Source of the DNA: Candidatus Nanopelagicales bacterium | Lineage (GTDB): Bacteria; Actinomycetota; Actinomycetes; S36-B12; UBA5976 | Direction of reading: 5' to 3' | Length of the DNA: 51,903 nt | Assembly: GCA_030157865.1 (NCBI GenBank) | Contig: JAOATY010000035.1 | Location: 77,356-129,258, forward strand | Shown here: positions 25,359 to 34,030 of the stretch, one piece after another | Position numbering within the stretch: position 1 is the stretch's first letter | Layout of the letters: the number at the start of each line of letters is the position of its first letter | Notes under the pieces: generated by a model | Told to the model about the DNA's origin: nothing | What the model saw: the letters and a program-made list of their open reading frames with translations, nothing else | Databases searched by the model: none | Translations under genes and position numbers: made by a program

Positions 25359-26527
25359 CAATGTCAGATCTTAAGCAAAGCGTGATTGATCGCGTAAATG
25401 AAGTTGGAAGTGTGCTTCTTTCGTTGAGCCATAAACTTCACGCGAATCCAGAAACCGCATGGAAAGAATTTGAAAGTTCAGCTGCAGTTGCAAAGACTTT
25501 GAGTGAACATGGCTTTGATGTTGTTGAACAAGTGTCTGCGCTTCCCACAGCATTCCGGGCTGAATTTGGATCCGGCGACTTAACCGTTGCACTTTGCGCT
25601 GAATACGATGCACTACCCGGTTTGGGACATGCGTGTGGGCATAACATCATCGCTTCATCTTCTGTTGGAGCAGCGATTGCACTTTCGGCCGTTGCAAAAG
25701 AATTAAACATCAGAGTCGTAGTTCTCGGAACTCCGGCTGAAGAAGGCGGCGGTGGAAAGATTGTGATGCTAGAACGTGGCGCCTTTGATGGTATTGACGT
25801 TGCCGCTTTAGTTCATCCAGGTCCAGTTGATGTTGCATTTGCAGAACCATTTGCAGTTCGACACATCGCAGTTAAATTCTCCGGGAAGGCAGCACATGCT
25901 GCGGCTTACCCAGAGCAAGGCGTAAATGCTGCGGATGCATTCACGATTGCGCAAGTTGCAATCGGCCTGCTTCGCCAACAGTTGCCAAGCACAGTGCGAG
26001 TACATGGCGTAATGACCCGTGGTGGCGAAGCGCCAAATGCAATTCCAGAGGTAACCGAAGGTCGCTGGTACATCCGGGCAACTTCAACAAAGTTGATGGA
26101 AGAAACTTTTGATCGAGTTGCTAAGTGTTTTGAAGCAGGCGCACTGGCTACTGGTTGTGTTCTGGAGATTCATGATGAGAGTGAGCCTTATTCAGAGTTC
26201 ACAAATCATCCGAAGTTAAATGACATCTACAAAGCAAATGCCGAATCAATTGGACGGGTGTTTGATGACAACGACCCTCGGATCAAAATGAATCGCGCTA
26301 GTACAGATCTTGGAAACATCTCCAAGGTAATTGCCAGCATTCATCCATACATCGGCGTAAATAGCGGTTCCGCAGTTAACCATCAAAAGGAATTTGCTGC
26401 CGCTTGCATTACTGCTGATGCAGACCAAGCCGTACTTGATGCAGCAAAAGCCATGGCTATGACTTTGGTTGACATTGCCTCAGATTCAACGCTTCGCGAG
26501 TATGTTAAGGGGTATTCAAGGCCATGA
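25355..26527 (+). CDS. M20-family amidohydrolase
   Basis: A 390-residue metal-dependent amidohydrolase of the M20D/AbgB type. The metal site is in AEYDALPGLGHACGHN, the acidic pair follows in PAEEGGGGK, and the dimerisation domain is in the middle. The GTG at 25355 overlaps the preceding stop; the ATG at 25361 is an alternative, with AGGAG 10 bases before it. The family cleaves N-acyl amino acids, aminobenzoyl-glutamate or indole-amide conjugates. Inference: removal of an acyl or aminoacyl group from an amine conjugate before oxidation by the downstream genes. Confidence 0.88.
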   Translation: MTMSDLKQSVIDRVNEVGSVLLSLSHKLHANPETAWKEFESSAAVAKTLSEHGFDVVEQVSALPTAFRAEFGSGDLTVALCAEYDALPGLGHACGHNIIASSSVGAAIALSAVAKELNIRVVVLGTPAEEGGGGKIVMLERGAFDGIDVAALVHPGPVDVAFAEPFAVRHIAVKFSGKAAHAAAYPEQGVNAADAFTIAQVAIGLLRQQLPSTVRVHGVMTRGGEAPNAIPEVTEGRWYIRATSTKLMEETFDRVAKCFEAGALATGCVLEIHDESEPYSEFTNHPKLNDIYKANAESIGRVFDDNDPRIKMNRASTDLGNISKVIASIHPYIGVNSGSAVNHQKEFAAACITADADQAVLDAAKAMAMTLVDIASDSTLREYVKGYSRP

Positions 26528-26561
26528 TAAATCGCATTGATAAAGATACGTGGGGATCAAA

Positions 26562-28040
26562 ATGAAGACTCGTGATGAATGGGAAAAGGCGGCCGCTGGC
26601 CTTTCTTTCGATGGGCGCGCAGTAATCAATGGCAAAAGAATTGATACTGAAAAAACTTCAGAAGACATAAGTCCAGTAACTGCAAAGTCACTGGCAGACG
26701 TTTCTGAATGTGGACAGCGCGAAGTAGATCAAGCAGTTGCAAGTTCCCGTGCAGCTTTTGATAACAGCTGGTCAAGGATGTCTCCTGGTTCTCGAAAGGG
26801 CGCACTTCACAAGCTTTCGGAATTGATTCTTTCTAATGCAGATGAACTTGCCTTACTTGATGTTCTTGACATGGGTAAACCAATCTCAGATGCAACCACA
26901 ATCGATATTCCAGGTTCTGCTGCCATCTTGAATTTCTATGCTGAGGCGATCGACAAGGTAAGTGGCGAGATTCCAGTTACTGATCCAGGAAATGTGGCAC
27001 TAGTTAAGCGCGTTCCACTTGGTGTTGTTGGCGCAGTGGTGCCTTGGAACTATCCACTTGAAATGGCAATTTGGAAACTTGGCCCAGCCTTAGCTGCAGG
27101 CAACACCGTAGTACTAAAGCCTGCCGAGCAGTCCCCACTTTCTTCACTTCGTCTAGCTGAATTAGCACTAGAAGCCGGGCTGCCAGAGGGAACTTTAAAC
27201 GTTGTTACAGGTCAGGGCGAAACAACCGGCGCTGCTGTTGGATTGCATCCAGATATTGACGTGCTTACATTCACTGGCTCAACTCAAGTTGGTAAGTACT
27301 TCATGAAATACTCCGGCGAATCAAACATGAAGCAAGTTTGGCTTGAGTGTGGTGGCAAGAGTCCAAACCTAGTTTTTGCTGATACCGCGAATCTTGAAGA
27401 AGCGGCAGAGTTTGCAGCTCGTGCAATTTTCTTCAATCAAGGTGAAGTTTGTTCAGCAAACTCAAGACTGCTTGTAGAAAAAAGCATCGCTGAGCAATTC
27501 ACTGAACTTGTGATCAATCAGGCCAAGAAGATCAAGCTTGGAAATCCATTGGATCCGACAACCACTATGGGTCCACTTGTTGATCGCAATCAAACTGGAC
27601 GCGTTGCCGAATTCATTTCAAGTGGATCTGATTCTTCCAAACTTGCTCACGGTGGCTCTCGCATAACTATCGATGGTTCTGACTGCTACATCGAACCAAC
27701 TGTGTTTACCGATGTTCCATTGCAAAGCTCCATCGCAAACGATGAAATCTTTGGACCAGTGTTGTCGATTCTTTCGTTTGAAACTGAAGCTGAAGCAATT
27801 TCTATTGCCAACAACAGCATCTATGGCTTGGCGGCTTCCGTTTGGACATCTAACTTAGGTCGGGCACATCGAGTTTCTGATGCCTTACACGCTGGAACAG
27901 TTTCAGTGAACACAGTGGATGCGCTTGGAATGAACATTCCATTCGGTGGCTTCAAGCAATCAGGCTTTGGGCGCGATCTTTCGCTCCATGCGCTGGACAA
28001 ATTTACCGGGTTGAAAACAACCTGGATCCGATACGAATAG
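26562..28040 (+). CDS. NAD(P)-dependent aldehyde dehydrogenase (PuuC-like)
   Basis: A 492-residue non-acylating aldehyde dehydrogenase. Visible motifs are GVVGAVVPWNYPLEMAIWK, FTGSTQVGK (NAD site), the catalytic Glu in LECGGKSPN and the catalytic Cys in FNQGEVCSANSR. It resembles gamma-glutamyl-aminobutyraldehyde/aminobutyraldehyde dehydrogenases. I choose ATG 26562, preceded by GGGGAT; an in-frame GTG lies 12 bases upstream. Coupled with the next gene, an aminotransferase, it would oxidise the aldehyde made by deamination of a diamine to the acid. Confidence 0.9.
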   Translation: MKTRDEWEKAAAGLSFDGRAVINGKRIDTEKTSEDISPVTAKSLADVSECGQREVDQAVASSRAAFDNSWSRMSPGSRKGALHKLSELILSNADELALLDVLDMGKPISDATTIDIPGSAAILNFYAEAIDKVSGEIPVTDPGNVALVKRVPLGVVGAVVPWNYPLEMAIWKLGPALAAGNTVVLKPAEQSPLSSLRLAELALEAGLPEGTLNVVTGQGETTGAAVGLHPDIDVLTFTGSTQVGKYFMKYSGESNMKQVWLECGGKSPNLVFADTANLEEAAEFAARAIFFNQGEVCSANSRLLVEKSIAEQFTELVINQAKKIKLGNPLDPTTTMGPLVDRNQTGRVAEFISSGSDSSKLAHGGSRITIDGSDCYIEPTVFTDVPLQSSIANDEIFGPVLSILSFETEAEAISIANNSIYGLAASVWTSNLGRAHRVSDALHAGTVSVNTVDALGMNIPFGGFKQSGFGRDLSLHALDKFTGLKTTWIRYE

Positions 28041-28066
28041 AACTTAGAACAAAACTAGGAGAAGAA

Positions 28067-29416
28067 ATGGCAACCACTAAGAAGTCGACTCAAGAGCTAG
28101 CTGACATTGATCGCGCTCACATCATTCACCCTTACTTGCCAAAGTCCACGACTGAGCGAGTGATTATGGCTCGAGGCCAGGATTGTGCACTTTGGGATAC
28201 CGACGGCAAGGAATACCTTGATGCAACTGGTGGTTTATGGTTGGCGCAAATTGGTCACGGCCGTGACGAAGTGGCTGCAGTTGCTGCAGAGCAAATTTCA
28301 ACTTTGGAATACTTCACTAGCTTTTGGGAGTTCAGTAATGAACCAGCTATCAAGTTGGCTGCAAAGTTAGTTGAAATTTCTCCAGAAAACATCAATCACG
28401 TCTACTTCACTAGCGGCGGATCCGAAGGCAACGAAGCGGCTATCAAGATGGCTCGCTACTACCATCACCGTAAAGGCGAGACCGGACGTAACTGGATTTT
28501 GGCTCGTGAACGGGCATATCACGGCATCGCATATGGTGGCGGATCGCTTTCGGGATTTGATGTTTACCATGATGGCTTCGGACCAATGATGCCAAATGTT
28601 AAGCACCTGACTACTCCTTGGCCATATCGTCAAGAGCTTTACAACGGACAAGATCCAACAGACTTCTTAATTAATGAATTAGAAGAAACCATTGCAAAAA
28701 TTGGACCTGACAAAATCGCGGCCATGGTTGGTGAGCCAATCATGGGTGTCGGTGGCATGTTAGTTCCGCCTGATGATTACTGGCCGAGAGTTCAAGCAGT
28801 GCTACGTAAGCATGGAATCTTGTTGATTTTTGATGAGGTAGTTACTGCGTACGGTCGTGTTGGCGAATGGTTTGCTGCTCAGCATTTCAATGTTGAGCCA
28901 GACATCATCATCACTGCAAAGGGAATCACATCCGGCTACATTCCATTGGGTGCAGTTCTAACAACAGATGCAGTTGCAACTGAACTTGAAAAAGATTTCG
29001 GATTTCCTATGGGATACACCTACAACGGACATCCAACGGCAGCTGCTGTTGCTCTCAAGAATCTTGAAATTATTGAAGAAGAAGGGCTGCTTGAGCGCGC
29101 TAAGAAAATGGGCCAGTATCTGCATGAAGGACTGCGCACACTTTTGGATCTTCCAATCGTCGGTGAAGTTCGTTTCGTAGGAATGATGCATGCAGTAGAA
29201 CTTGTCACTGACAAGGAAAGCCGCACACCACTTCCAATGTTGCAACCTATGTTGCCGGATGTAATTCGTCGCGAAGAAGGCGTCATCGTTCGTGATTGCG
29301 CACATAACTTAGTTCTTTCACCACCGCTAATCATGACCGAGGAAGAAGCGGATCGAATGGTGGCAGCTATGCGCAAGGTGCTTGAGCGCACAACACCAGA
29401 TGGCGTAATTCACTAA
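28067..29416 (+). CDS. Class III aminotransferase, polyamine/diamine type (SpuC-like)
   Basis: A 449-residue PLP enzyme. GSEGNEAAIKMARYY holds the cofactor phosphate region, FDEVVTAYGRVGEW the conserved Asp, and ITAKGITSGYIPLGAV the Schiff-base lysine (about residue 285). It resembles putrescine/spermidine:pyruvate aminotransferases. TAGGAGAAGAA is a strong ribosome binding site. With the preceding dehydrogenase it gives amine to aldehyde to acid, matching the nearby polyamine importer. It ends at a strong terminator. Substrate is inferred from family similarity and context. Confidence 0.9.
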   Translation: MATTKKSTQELADIDRAHIIHPYLPKSTTERVIMARGQDCALWDTDGKEYLDATGGLWLAQIGHGRDEVAAVAAEQISTLEYFTSFWEFSNEPAIKLAAKLVEISPENINHVYFTSGGSEGNEAAIKMARYYHHRKGETGRNWILARERAYHGIAYGGGSLSGFDVYHDGFGPMMPNVKHLTTPWPYRQELYNGQDPTDFLINELEETIAKIGPDKIAAMVGEPIMGVGGMLVPPDDYWPRVQAVLRKHGILLIFDEVVTAYGRVGEWFAAQHFNVEPDIIITAKGITSGYIPLGAVLTTDAVATELEKDFGFPMGYTYNGHPTAAAVALKNLEIIEEEGLLERAKKMGQYLHEGLRTLLDLPIVGEVRFVGMMHAVELVTDKESRTPLPMLQPMLPDVIRREEGVIVRDCAHNLVLSPPLIMTEEEADRMVAAMRKVLERTTPDGVIH

Positions 29417-29426
29417 ACATTTAGAT

Positions 29427-29463
29427 AAACGGCAGCAGCTCCAGTTGGAGTTGCTGCCGTTTT
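29427..29463. terminator. Terminator ending the monooxygenase-aminotransferase operon
   Basis: AAACGGCAGCA...CTCC pairs with GGAG...TGCTGCCGTTTT, with A and T runs on each side. It ends the aminotransferase operon and, in reverse, the convergent LysE gene. Confidence 0.92.
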
Positions 29464-30118
29464 AGTTTAAGTACTCAATCAGCACAGGCACTATGACACC
29501 AATGCCAAGTGCCACCATTACAACAGCTCCAACTACTCGAAGAACTACTAGTCGGTTCTTTGAAGTGACAAACCAATCCCGACTTGAGCCAACTATCAAG
29601 CCCCACATGCCATCCAGAAGAAAACTTAAGATTGCAAAGATAACGCCGAACATTAAAAGCTGGAAAGTAATTGACCCGGCCTCAGCATCAACGAATTGTG
29701 GGAATACCGCCGAGAAGAAAACTAGAGCCTTTGGGTTGAGTGCTCCAACCGTAAATCCTTGACGAAGTATCTGAAAATTACTTGGCTTAACTTCTTCAAT
29801 CTTTATCATGTCGTCGGCATGCTCTTGGCGATGACGATATGCCTCTAAGCCCAAGTGGATCAAGTAAAGTCCACCGAGAACTTGAACCACCAAAAGTAGC
29901 AATTCGGATCTTTGCAGTAATGGACCTAGTCCAATCGCAATAAAGACTGACAACAAGAGCATGCCCAGGGCATTTCCGAGTGCGGTAAGTACTGCAGTTA
30001 CTCGACCCCAAGCAACCGCTCTGGCGATAACAAACATGACACTTGGTCCTGGAATCAGAATGATTGCTACCGAAGCGATGATTAGCTCTATTAGAGCCCG
30101 ACCTTCAATCACATTCAA
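29462..30118 (-). CDS. LysE/RhtB-family exporter
   Basis: A 218-residue membrane protein with about six hydrophobic segments and the family motif LIPGPSVMFVIARAVAWGR in the first third, then LGGLYLIHLGLEAYR and GALNPKALVFFSAVFPQF. The family exports amino acids and homoserine-like compounds. It is convergent with the aminotransferase and shares its terminator. Export of an excess amino acid formed in the catabolic cluster is possible but speculative. Confidence 0.88.
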   Translation of the reverse strand: MNVIEGRALIELIIASVAIILIPGPSVMFVIARAVAWGRVTAVLTALGNALGMLLLSVFIAIGLGPLLQRSELLLLVVQVLGGLYLIHLGLEAYRHRQEHADDMIKIEEVKPSNFQILRQGFTVGALNPKALVFFSAVFPQFVDAEAGSITFQLLMFGVIFAILSFLLDGMWGLIVGSSRDWFVTSKNRLVVLRVVGAVVMVALGIGVIVPVLIEYLN

Positions 30119-30155
30119 ACCCTATCTGCAGATTGGTTCTGACAAGTAGAGCAAG

Positions 30156-30161
30156 TAGGCT
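30156..30161 (+). promoter_or_regulatory. TAGGCT -10 box upstream of VanY-like gene
   Basis: TAGGCT lies 8 bases before the ATG at 30170, and no Shine-Dalgarno sequence lies between, so the transcript may be leaderless or nearly so. Confidence 0.45.
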
Positions 30162-30169
30162 CAATATTT

Positions 30170-30766
30170 ATGAAGGCCCCGCGTTTGCTTGCTTCAATTG
30201 CCACCGTTGCAATTTCATTGGCACTCACCACTGTTCCAGCGAGTGCAAATGAAGCGCCCGTTATCGACTATTGCGCCAAGAAAACAACTGGCAAAGTTAG
30301 GGCTATCACAGAGGGAGCTTGTACTAAGAAAGAACGATCACTTGGTGCTGGTCCGATCGTTCGGGGTGAAACTCATCCCAGTGCTTTAGTTCCGCAATTC
30401 AAAGCGCGTTATGAGGCCGCTAAAGCTGCAGCGAAGAAAAAGGGCCACACACTTGCAATAACTAGCGGCTTTCGCACACTTGAGCGCCAAGAAGTTTTGT
30501 ACCAACGAGCGATAAAGCGCCATGGCTCCGCAGAAGCAGCAAGTAAGTGGGTGCTGCCACCGGAAAAATCAAACCATCCTTGGGGAATTGCAATTGACAT
30601 CAACTACGGAGTTGGAGGAACTAAAGGGAAGAAAGCTGCCGCCTGGCTAGAAAAGAATGGTTACCAATATGGTTTGTGTCGACGATACAAAAATGAATGG
30701 TGGCATTTCGAACCATTGGTTGTACCAGGCCAAAAATGTCCAGCCATGGAACCTTACGCTTCTTAG
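30170..30766 (+). CDS. Secreted D-alanyl-D-alanine carboxypeptidase (M15/VanY-like)
   Basis: A 198-residue secreted peptidase. An N-terminal signal peptide (about 1-26, ending PASA) precedes the M15B/VanY domain. Metal ligands are visible in SNHPWGIAIDI and EWWHFEP, and TSGFRTLERQEVLY is the typical substrate region. The enzyme trims peptidoglycan stem peptides outside the membrane. It overlaps the convergent serine-hydrolase gene by 4 bases. Confidence 0.88.
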   Translation: MKAPRLLASIATVAISLALTTVPASANEAPVIDYCAKKTTGKVRAITEGACTKKERSLGAGPIVRGETHPSALVPQFKARYEAAKAAAKKKGHTLAITSGFRTLERQEVLYQRAIKRHGSAEAASKWVLPPEKSNHPWGIAIDINYGVGGTKGKKAAAWLEKNGYQYGLCRRYKNEWWHFEPLVVPGQKCPAMEPYAS

Positions 30767-31659
30767 CGAATTCCTAGAGTTCCTGATAGCTGCTTAGTTA
30801 TTGCATTCCAAGCCGAAATCCCCCGCTCTTGGGTTTCCCAAGAATTTGAATAGCCGGTAAAGATCCACCGTGGCGCTTTTGTCTCATCCCACACATATCC
30901 CAAAGTGTTAATTCGCCATAACCCAACCGGAGGTCGGTCGCCTTCCACCGATAGGTACCAGCCGTTCTTAACGGCAGCAGTCCAAAGTTCAGGAATTCCC
31001 CCGCTAGACCCCGCTCCCCAAGCTTGTTCAGGATTGACCCTAGACATCAAGTCTCGGAGAACTACACGTTGCGCTTCAGGTAGCGGACTTTCGGTAGTTC
31101 CAACAACTTGATTAAGCAGAACCGCTTGATCGTTGGAATTCGTCATGATCGTTCCCCAGGCGCCGCCTGTGGTTGTGCTGGCTAATGCGTAGCGAGTTGC
31201 GATTGAAATAACCGCATCATTTTTTCCGATGATTTTGAAAAGTCGATCCGCTGCGCTGTTATCTGACTCAGTGATCATAAGTTCTAGATCAGGAGCAACG
31301 GCTGCGTAATCCAAAGTTCCAGCTGCAACCATTTCTAGCACTCCAGTAGCCACAATAACTTTTCCAGTTGAAGCAGTTGGAAATGTGGCTGCGCTATCAC
31401 CCAGTGAATAGGTGCAGCCTTCGACAAGATCAACAACGGTCACATTGAAACTAGCTGCCTGGAATTCGGTAGTCCATGCATCAACAAAGCTTTGCGGCAG
31501 CGGAGTATTGCCTTCACAATCAAATGCTGGAGTTATGACCGGCACTGGGATCGGAGCGGCTGAATCATCTGTTGGTTCTGACGCAATTAGTCCTGATACA
31601 AATCTCAAAACTAAAATCACGCCAAGTAAAACTGCGCCAAAAACCAAAGTTCGACGCAT
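30763..31659 (-). CDS. Class A beta-lactamase-like serine hydrolase
   Basis: A 298-residue membrane-anchored protein. An N-terminal RR plus hydrophobic segment is followed by a proline-rich linker, then a transpeptidase-like fold with STGK (catalytic Ser and Lys), SDN in ITESDNSAADR, and KNG in place of KTG/KSG. The sequence could start at GTG 31695, 1 base from the tRNA, or ATG 31659; I use the latter because it begins right before the membrane anchor. An in-frame extension to 31755 would run into the tRNA gene and is rejected. Beta-lactam hydrolysis is not implied; a cell-wall peptidase-like role is equally possible. Confidence 0.78.
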   Translation of the reverse strand: MRRTLVFGAVLLGVILVLRFVSGLIASEPTDDSAAPIPVPVITPAFDCEGNTPLPQSFVDAWTTEFQAASFNVTVVDLVEGCTYSLGDSAATFPTASTGKVIVATGVLEMVAAGTLDYAAVAPDLELMITESDNSAADRLFKIIGKNDAVISIATRYALASTTTGGAWGTIMTNSNDQAVLLNQVVGTTESPLPEAQRVVLRDLMSRVNPEQAWGAGSSGGIPELWTAAVKNGWYLSVEGDRPPVGLWRINTLGYVWDETKAPRWIFTGYSNSWETQERGISAWNAITKQLSGTLGIR

Positions 31660-31696
31660 TAAAAAGGTCGCTCTGGTTGGACGTTGCTCACTCACG

Positions 31697-31769
31697 TGCC
31701 CGCGAAAGGAATCGAACCTTCGACCTTCTGCTCCGGAGGCAGACGCTCTATCCACTGAGCTACGCGGGC
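31697..31769 (-). tRNA. tRNA-Arg (CCG anticodon)
   Basis: A 73-nucleotide cloverleaf on the minus strand. The acceptor is GCCCGCG/CGCGGGC with discriminator A; the D-arm is AGCTCAGTGGATAGAGC; the anticodon arm TCTGC-CTCCGGA-GCAGA reads CCG (Arg, CGG codons); the T-arm has TTCGATT. CCA is not encoded. Confidence 0.97.
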
Positions 31770-31850
31770 AAAACTTACTGCCTGAGTGACTTTATCAGTG
31801 TTCGCGATTGACCCTCCTAGATGCCAAACATGACATACAGTGGGAATAGC

Positions 31851-31950
31851 AAGACACGGGAGTCCACAACCAGGTGGGCTGAGAGGGTGTCCGATCTTTG
31901 ATCATCACACCGACCGTTTAACCAGTCCGGTAATGCGGATTGCAGGAGGA
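31851..31950 (+). promoter_or_regulatory. TPP riboswitch (THI element)
   Basis: The conserved thiamine pyrophosphate aptamer elements are present: the CTGAGAGGGTG block at about 31879-31889 and CAGTCCGGTAATGCGGATTGC in the 3' half (about 31923-31943), with ACC before it. The 3' end contains GGAGGA, which is also the ribosome binding site for the ATG at 31959, so ligand binding would block translation. This is read from motifs, not a covariance search. Confidence 0.93.
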
Positions 31951-31958
31951 ATGAAGTT

Positions 31959-32567
31959 ATGTTTTCAGCATTAAATGAATTAGTTTCCACTGTTCTATTT
32001 ACAGTGTTGGGATATCAAGTAACACTTCTCGAGTTACTTGCTGTTGTTGCATCAGCTATCGGTGTTTGGCTTGGAACAACAGGAAAGCGAATCATGTGGC
32101 CATGGTGGGGTTTAAGTAGCGCACTTTATGGATGGCTGTTTTTGAACTATGACCTTTATGCCAGTGCAACACTTCAAGTTGTTTTTATTGCCGCCGCCAT
32201 TTGGGGTTGGTTCGGATGGGGTCCACAAGGAGCAAGTTCTCGAAACTTGTCATGGACATTACGTTCCTTGATTTTGGGTGGCGGAATTGCCGTCTGGCTC
32301 TTGATCACTCCACTATTGGTTTCCTTGGGAGCAGCTGCGGCACTACCCGACGCATTCGGCTTGGTATTCAGTGTGGTTGCGCAAATACTTATGGTTTTAC
32401 AGTTTCGCGAGAATTGGGTTGCCTGGCTTATCGTTGACGCGCTTTACGTCGGTCTTTATTGGTCACAAGATCTTAAATTCACTTCGTTGCTTTACGTCGT
32501 ATTTACCGCCATCGCATTAAGAGGTTGGATCAACTGGAAGAAGCTGCAACGGGCTGAAGGTCTGTAA
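31959..32567 (+). CDS. pnuT: PnuC/PnuT-family transporter, probable thiamine importer
   Basis: A 202-residue membrane protein of the PnuC family, with about seven hydrophobic segments and WPWWG, LQVVFIAAAIWGWFGWG and LVQ-like repeats typical of the fold. PnuC carries nicotinamide riboside; PnuT members carry thiamine and are usually placed under TPP riboswitches, as here. This regulatory context, not the sequence alone, supports thiamine. A ribosome binding site (AGGAGGA) is embedded in the riboswitch 3' end. It is followed after 7 bases by a small kinase gene. Confidence 0.85.
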   Translation: MFSALNELVSTVLFTVLGYQVTLLELLAVVASAIGVWLGTTGKRIMWPWWGLSSALYGWLFLNYDLYASATLQVVFIAAAIWGWFGWGPQGASSRNLSWTLRSLILGGGIAVWLLITPLLVSLGAAAALPDAFGLVFSVVAQILMVLQFRENWVAWLIVDALYVGLYWSQDLKFTSLLYVVFTAIALRGWINWKKLQRAEGL

Positions 32568-32574
32568 CCCTCTC

Positions 32575-33141
32575 ATGACTTTTTTTGATTTAGCAAAGAT
32601 CAAATCCGCCATTGAAAACAGTGATGCGCTTTGCGGTGAGACAAAAATTGTCACTATCGACGGTCCAGCTGGTTCTGGAAAAACGACCTTAGCGAATGAG
32701 CTTTCGGTTGCGTTGGCAGATGCAGATGGAGCAATGAGTGTTATTCACTTAGATGAACTTTATGAAGGCTGGAACGATGCATTAGGTCAAAAATTATTTG
32801 ATCGAATTGATGCCTGGATTTTGGCTCCAATAAGAAATGGTTTATCACCTAAGCATCTAACGTACGACTGGCATCAAGGGAGATATGCGTCTTGGTCGGA
32901 ACCTTCCCTGACATCGGTCTTGATTATCGAAGGTGTTGGGGCTGGACACAGCTCGCTGCGAAACCAGGTATCCCAAGCCATCTGGGTTGAAGCTGACGAG
33001 AGCCTGTTGCTTGATCGCGTAGTTGAGCGAGATGGTGAAGTTGTTCGCGATGAAATGTTGATTTGGAAAGCCCGCGAAAGTTCTTACTTCAAATTACATG
33101 ACGTCAAGAAATCTGCACATATACATATGCGTGGACAGTAA
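32575..33141 (+). CDS. Small P-loop kinase (uridine-kinase-like)
   Basis: A 188-residue P-loop NTPase. Walker A GPAGSGKTT is at about residues 30-38, and LDELYEGW resembles the substrate-binding acidic turn of uridine kinases. LLDRVVERDGE and the C-terminal region follow the family. It is 7 bases after the TPP-controlled transporter gene. Importers of the PnuC type trap their cargo by phosphorylation, so a thiamine (or nucleoside) kinase role is a good inference but not demonstrated. It lies 6 bases from the convergent SDR gene. Confidence 0.75.
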   Translation: MTFFDLAKIKSAIENSDALCGETKIVTIDGPAGSGKTTLANELSVALADADGAMSVIHLDELYEGWNDALGQKLFDRIDAWILAPIRNGLSPKHLTYDWHQGRYASWSEPSLTSVLIIEGVGAGHSSLRNQVSQAIWVEADESLLLDRVVERDGEVVRDEMLIWKARESSYFKLHDVKKSAHIHMRGQ

Positions 33142-33147
33142 GTCCTT

Positions 33148-33903
33148 TTACCAAGGAACTACTTGGCGGTCTTCCCAAAGCAGTCCAGTTTTAGTATCAG
33201 CGCTGTGTTCTCTCGTTACTAACCAAACGATTGTGTCTGCAGCTTCCTCAGGACTTCGTGGTGCATCAGGTCCGCCCATATCTGTGCGGGTGTGATTTGG
33301 ACACATCGCATCAACTAGAACTCCGCGTGTGCCGTTGCCTAATTCTGCTGCCAAATTCTTAGTCAGCGCATTTACGGCCGTTTTTGAAATTCGATAAGGT
33401 GCCAAGCCACCTGCAAGTCCAGGCCCAGTAAATCTTCCTAGGCATGCCGAAACGTTAATTATGCGACCAGATTTTCGTTGTGCCATTTGTGGACCAATGG
33501 CTGAAATCATATTGAAAGTGCCATCAAGATTGATGCCCATAACTCGCTGCCACTCTTCAGGAGTTGTTCGCAAAGTCTTCGCCATTTTTTCGCTCATCAC
33601 ACCAGCTGAGTTGATTAAGAAATCCGCTTGAGCAGCCAGCGAATGTTCGCCAATCTTTTTTGCGACCTGCGAGGCATCTGAAACATCAACACAAATCGCA
33701 TCGGCATCCACGCCCAATTCGAGCAAAGCTGAAACGGCAGCGCTGAGATTTTCCTCACTTCGCCCGACGAGTACGACGGTGGCACCAAGGGCTCCGAGCT
33801 GCTTCGCCGCAGCCAATCCAATACCTCGGGAACCGCCTGTAATTACTGCCACTTTTTCGGATAAATCGGAAGTAGGAAGTTCAATCTCGGGCGTTAGATT
33901 CAT
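33148..33903 (-). CDS. Short-chain dehydrogenase/reductase
   Basis: A 251-residue SDR. TGGSRGIG (cofactor), NSAGV, the catalytic Ser region NVSACLG and YRISK (Tyr-Lys catalytic pair) are all present, matching classical SDRs using NAD(P)H. AGGG/GAGG lies just before the ATG. Function cannot be narrowed; convergent to the kinase gene. Confidence 0.88.
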   Translation of the reverse strand: MNLTPEIELPTSDLSEKVAVITGGSRGIGLAAAKQLGALGATVVLVGRSEENLSAAVSALLELGVDADAICVDVSDASQVAKKIGEHSLAAQADFLINSAGVMSEKMAKTLRTTPEEWQRVMGINLDGTFNMISAIGPQMAQRKSGRIINVSACLGRFTGPGLAGGLAPYRISKTAVNALTKNLAAELGNGTRGVLVDAMCPNHTRTDMGGPDAPRSPEEAADTIVWLVTREHSADTKTGLLWEDRQVVPW

Positions 33904-34030
33904 GCCTCAACCCTGCCCTAGAGCAAGGGCTTATGCACGTTGGAGCGCCCTGCGAATGGGCGATACGCTTTCCTTATAAAGCACTGCCAAAAGCGAAATA
34001 CCTATAGTTCAACAAGGAAGGCCCCAAGCC

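Noticed and set aside
31696-31755. Upstream extension of the beta-lactamase-like gene
   Set aside because: It would encode the tRNA-Arg gene as protein; the true start must be at or after 31695.
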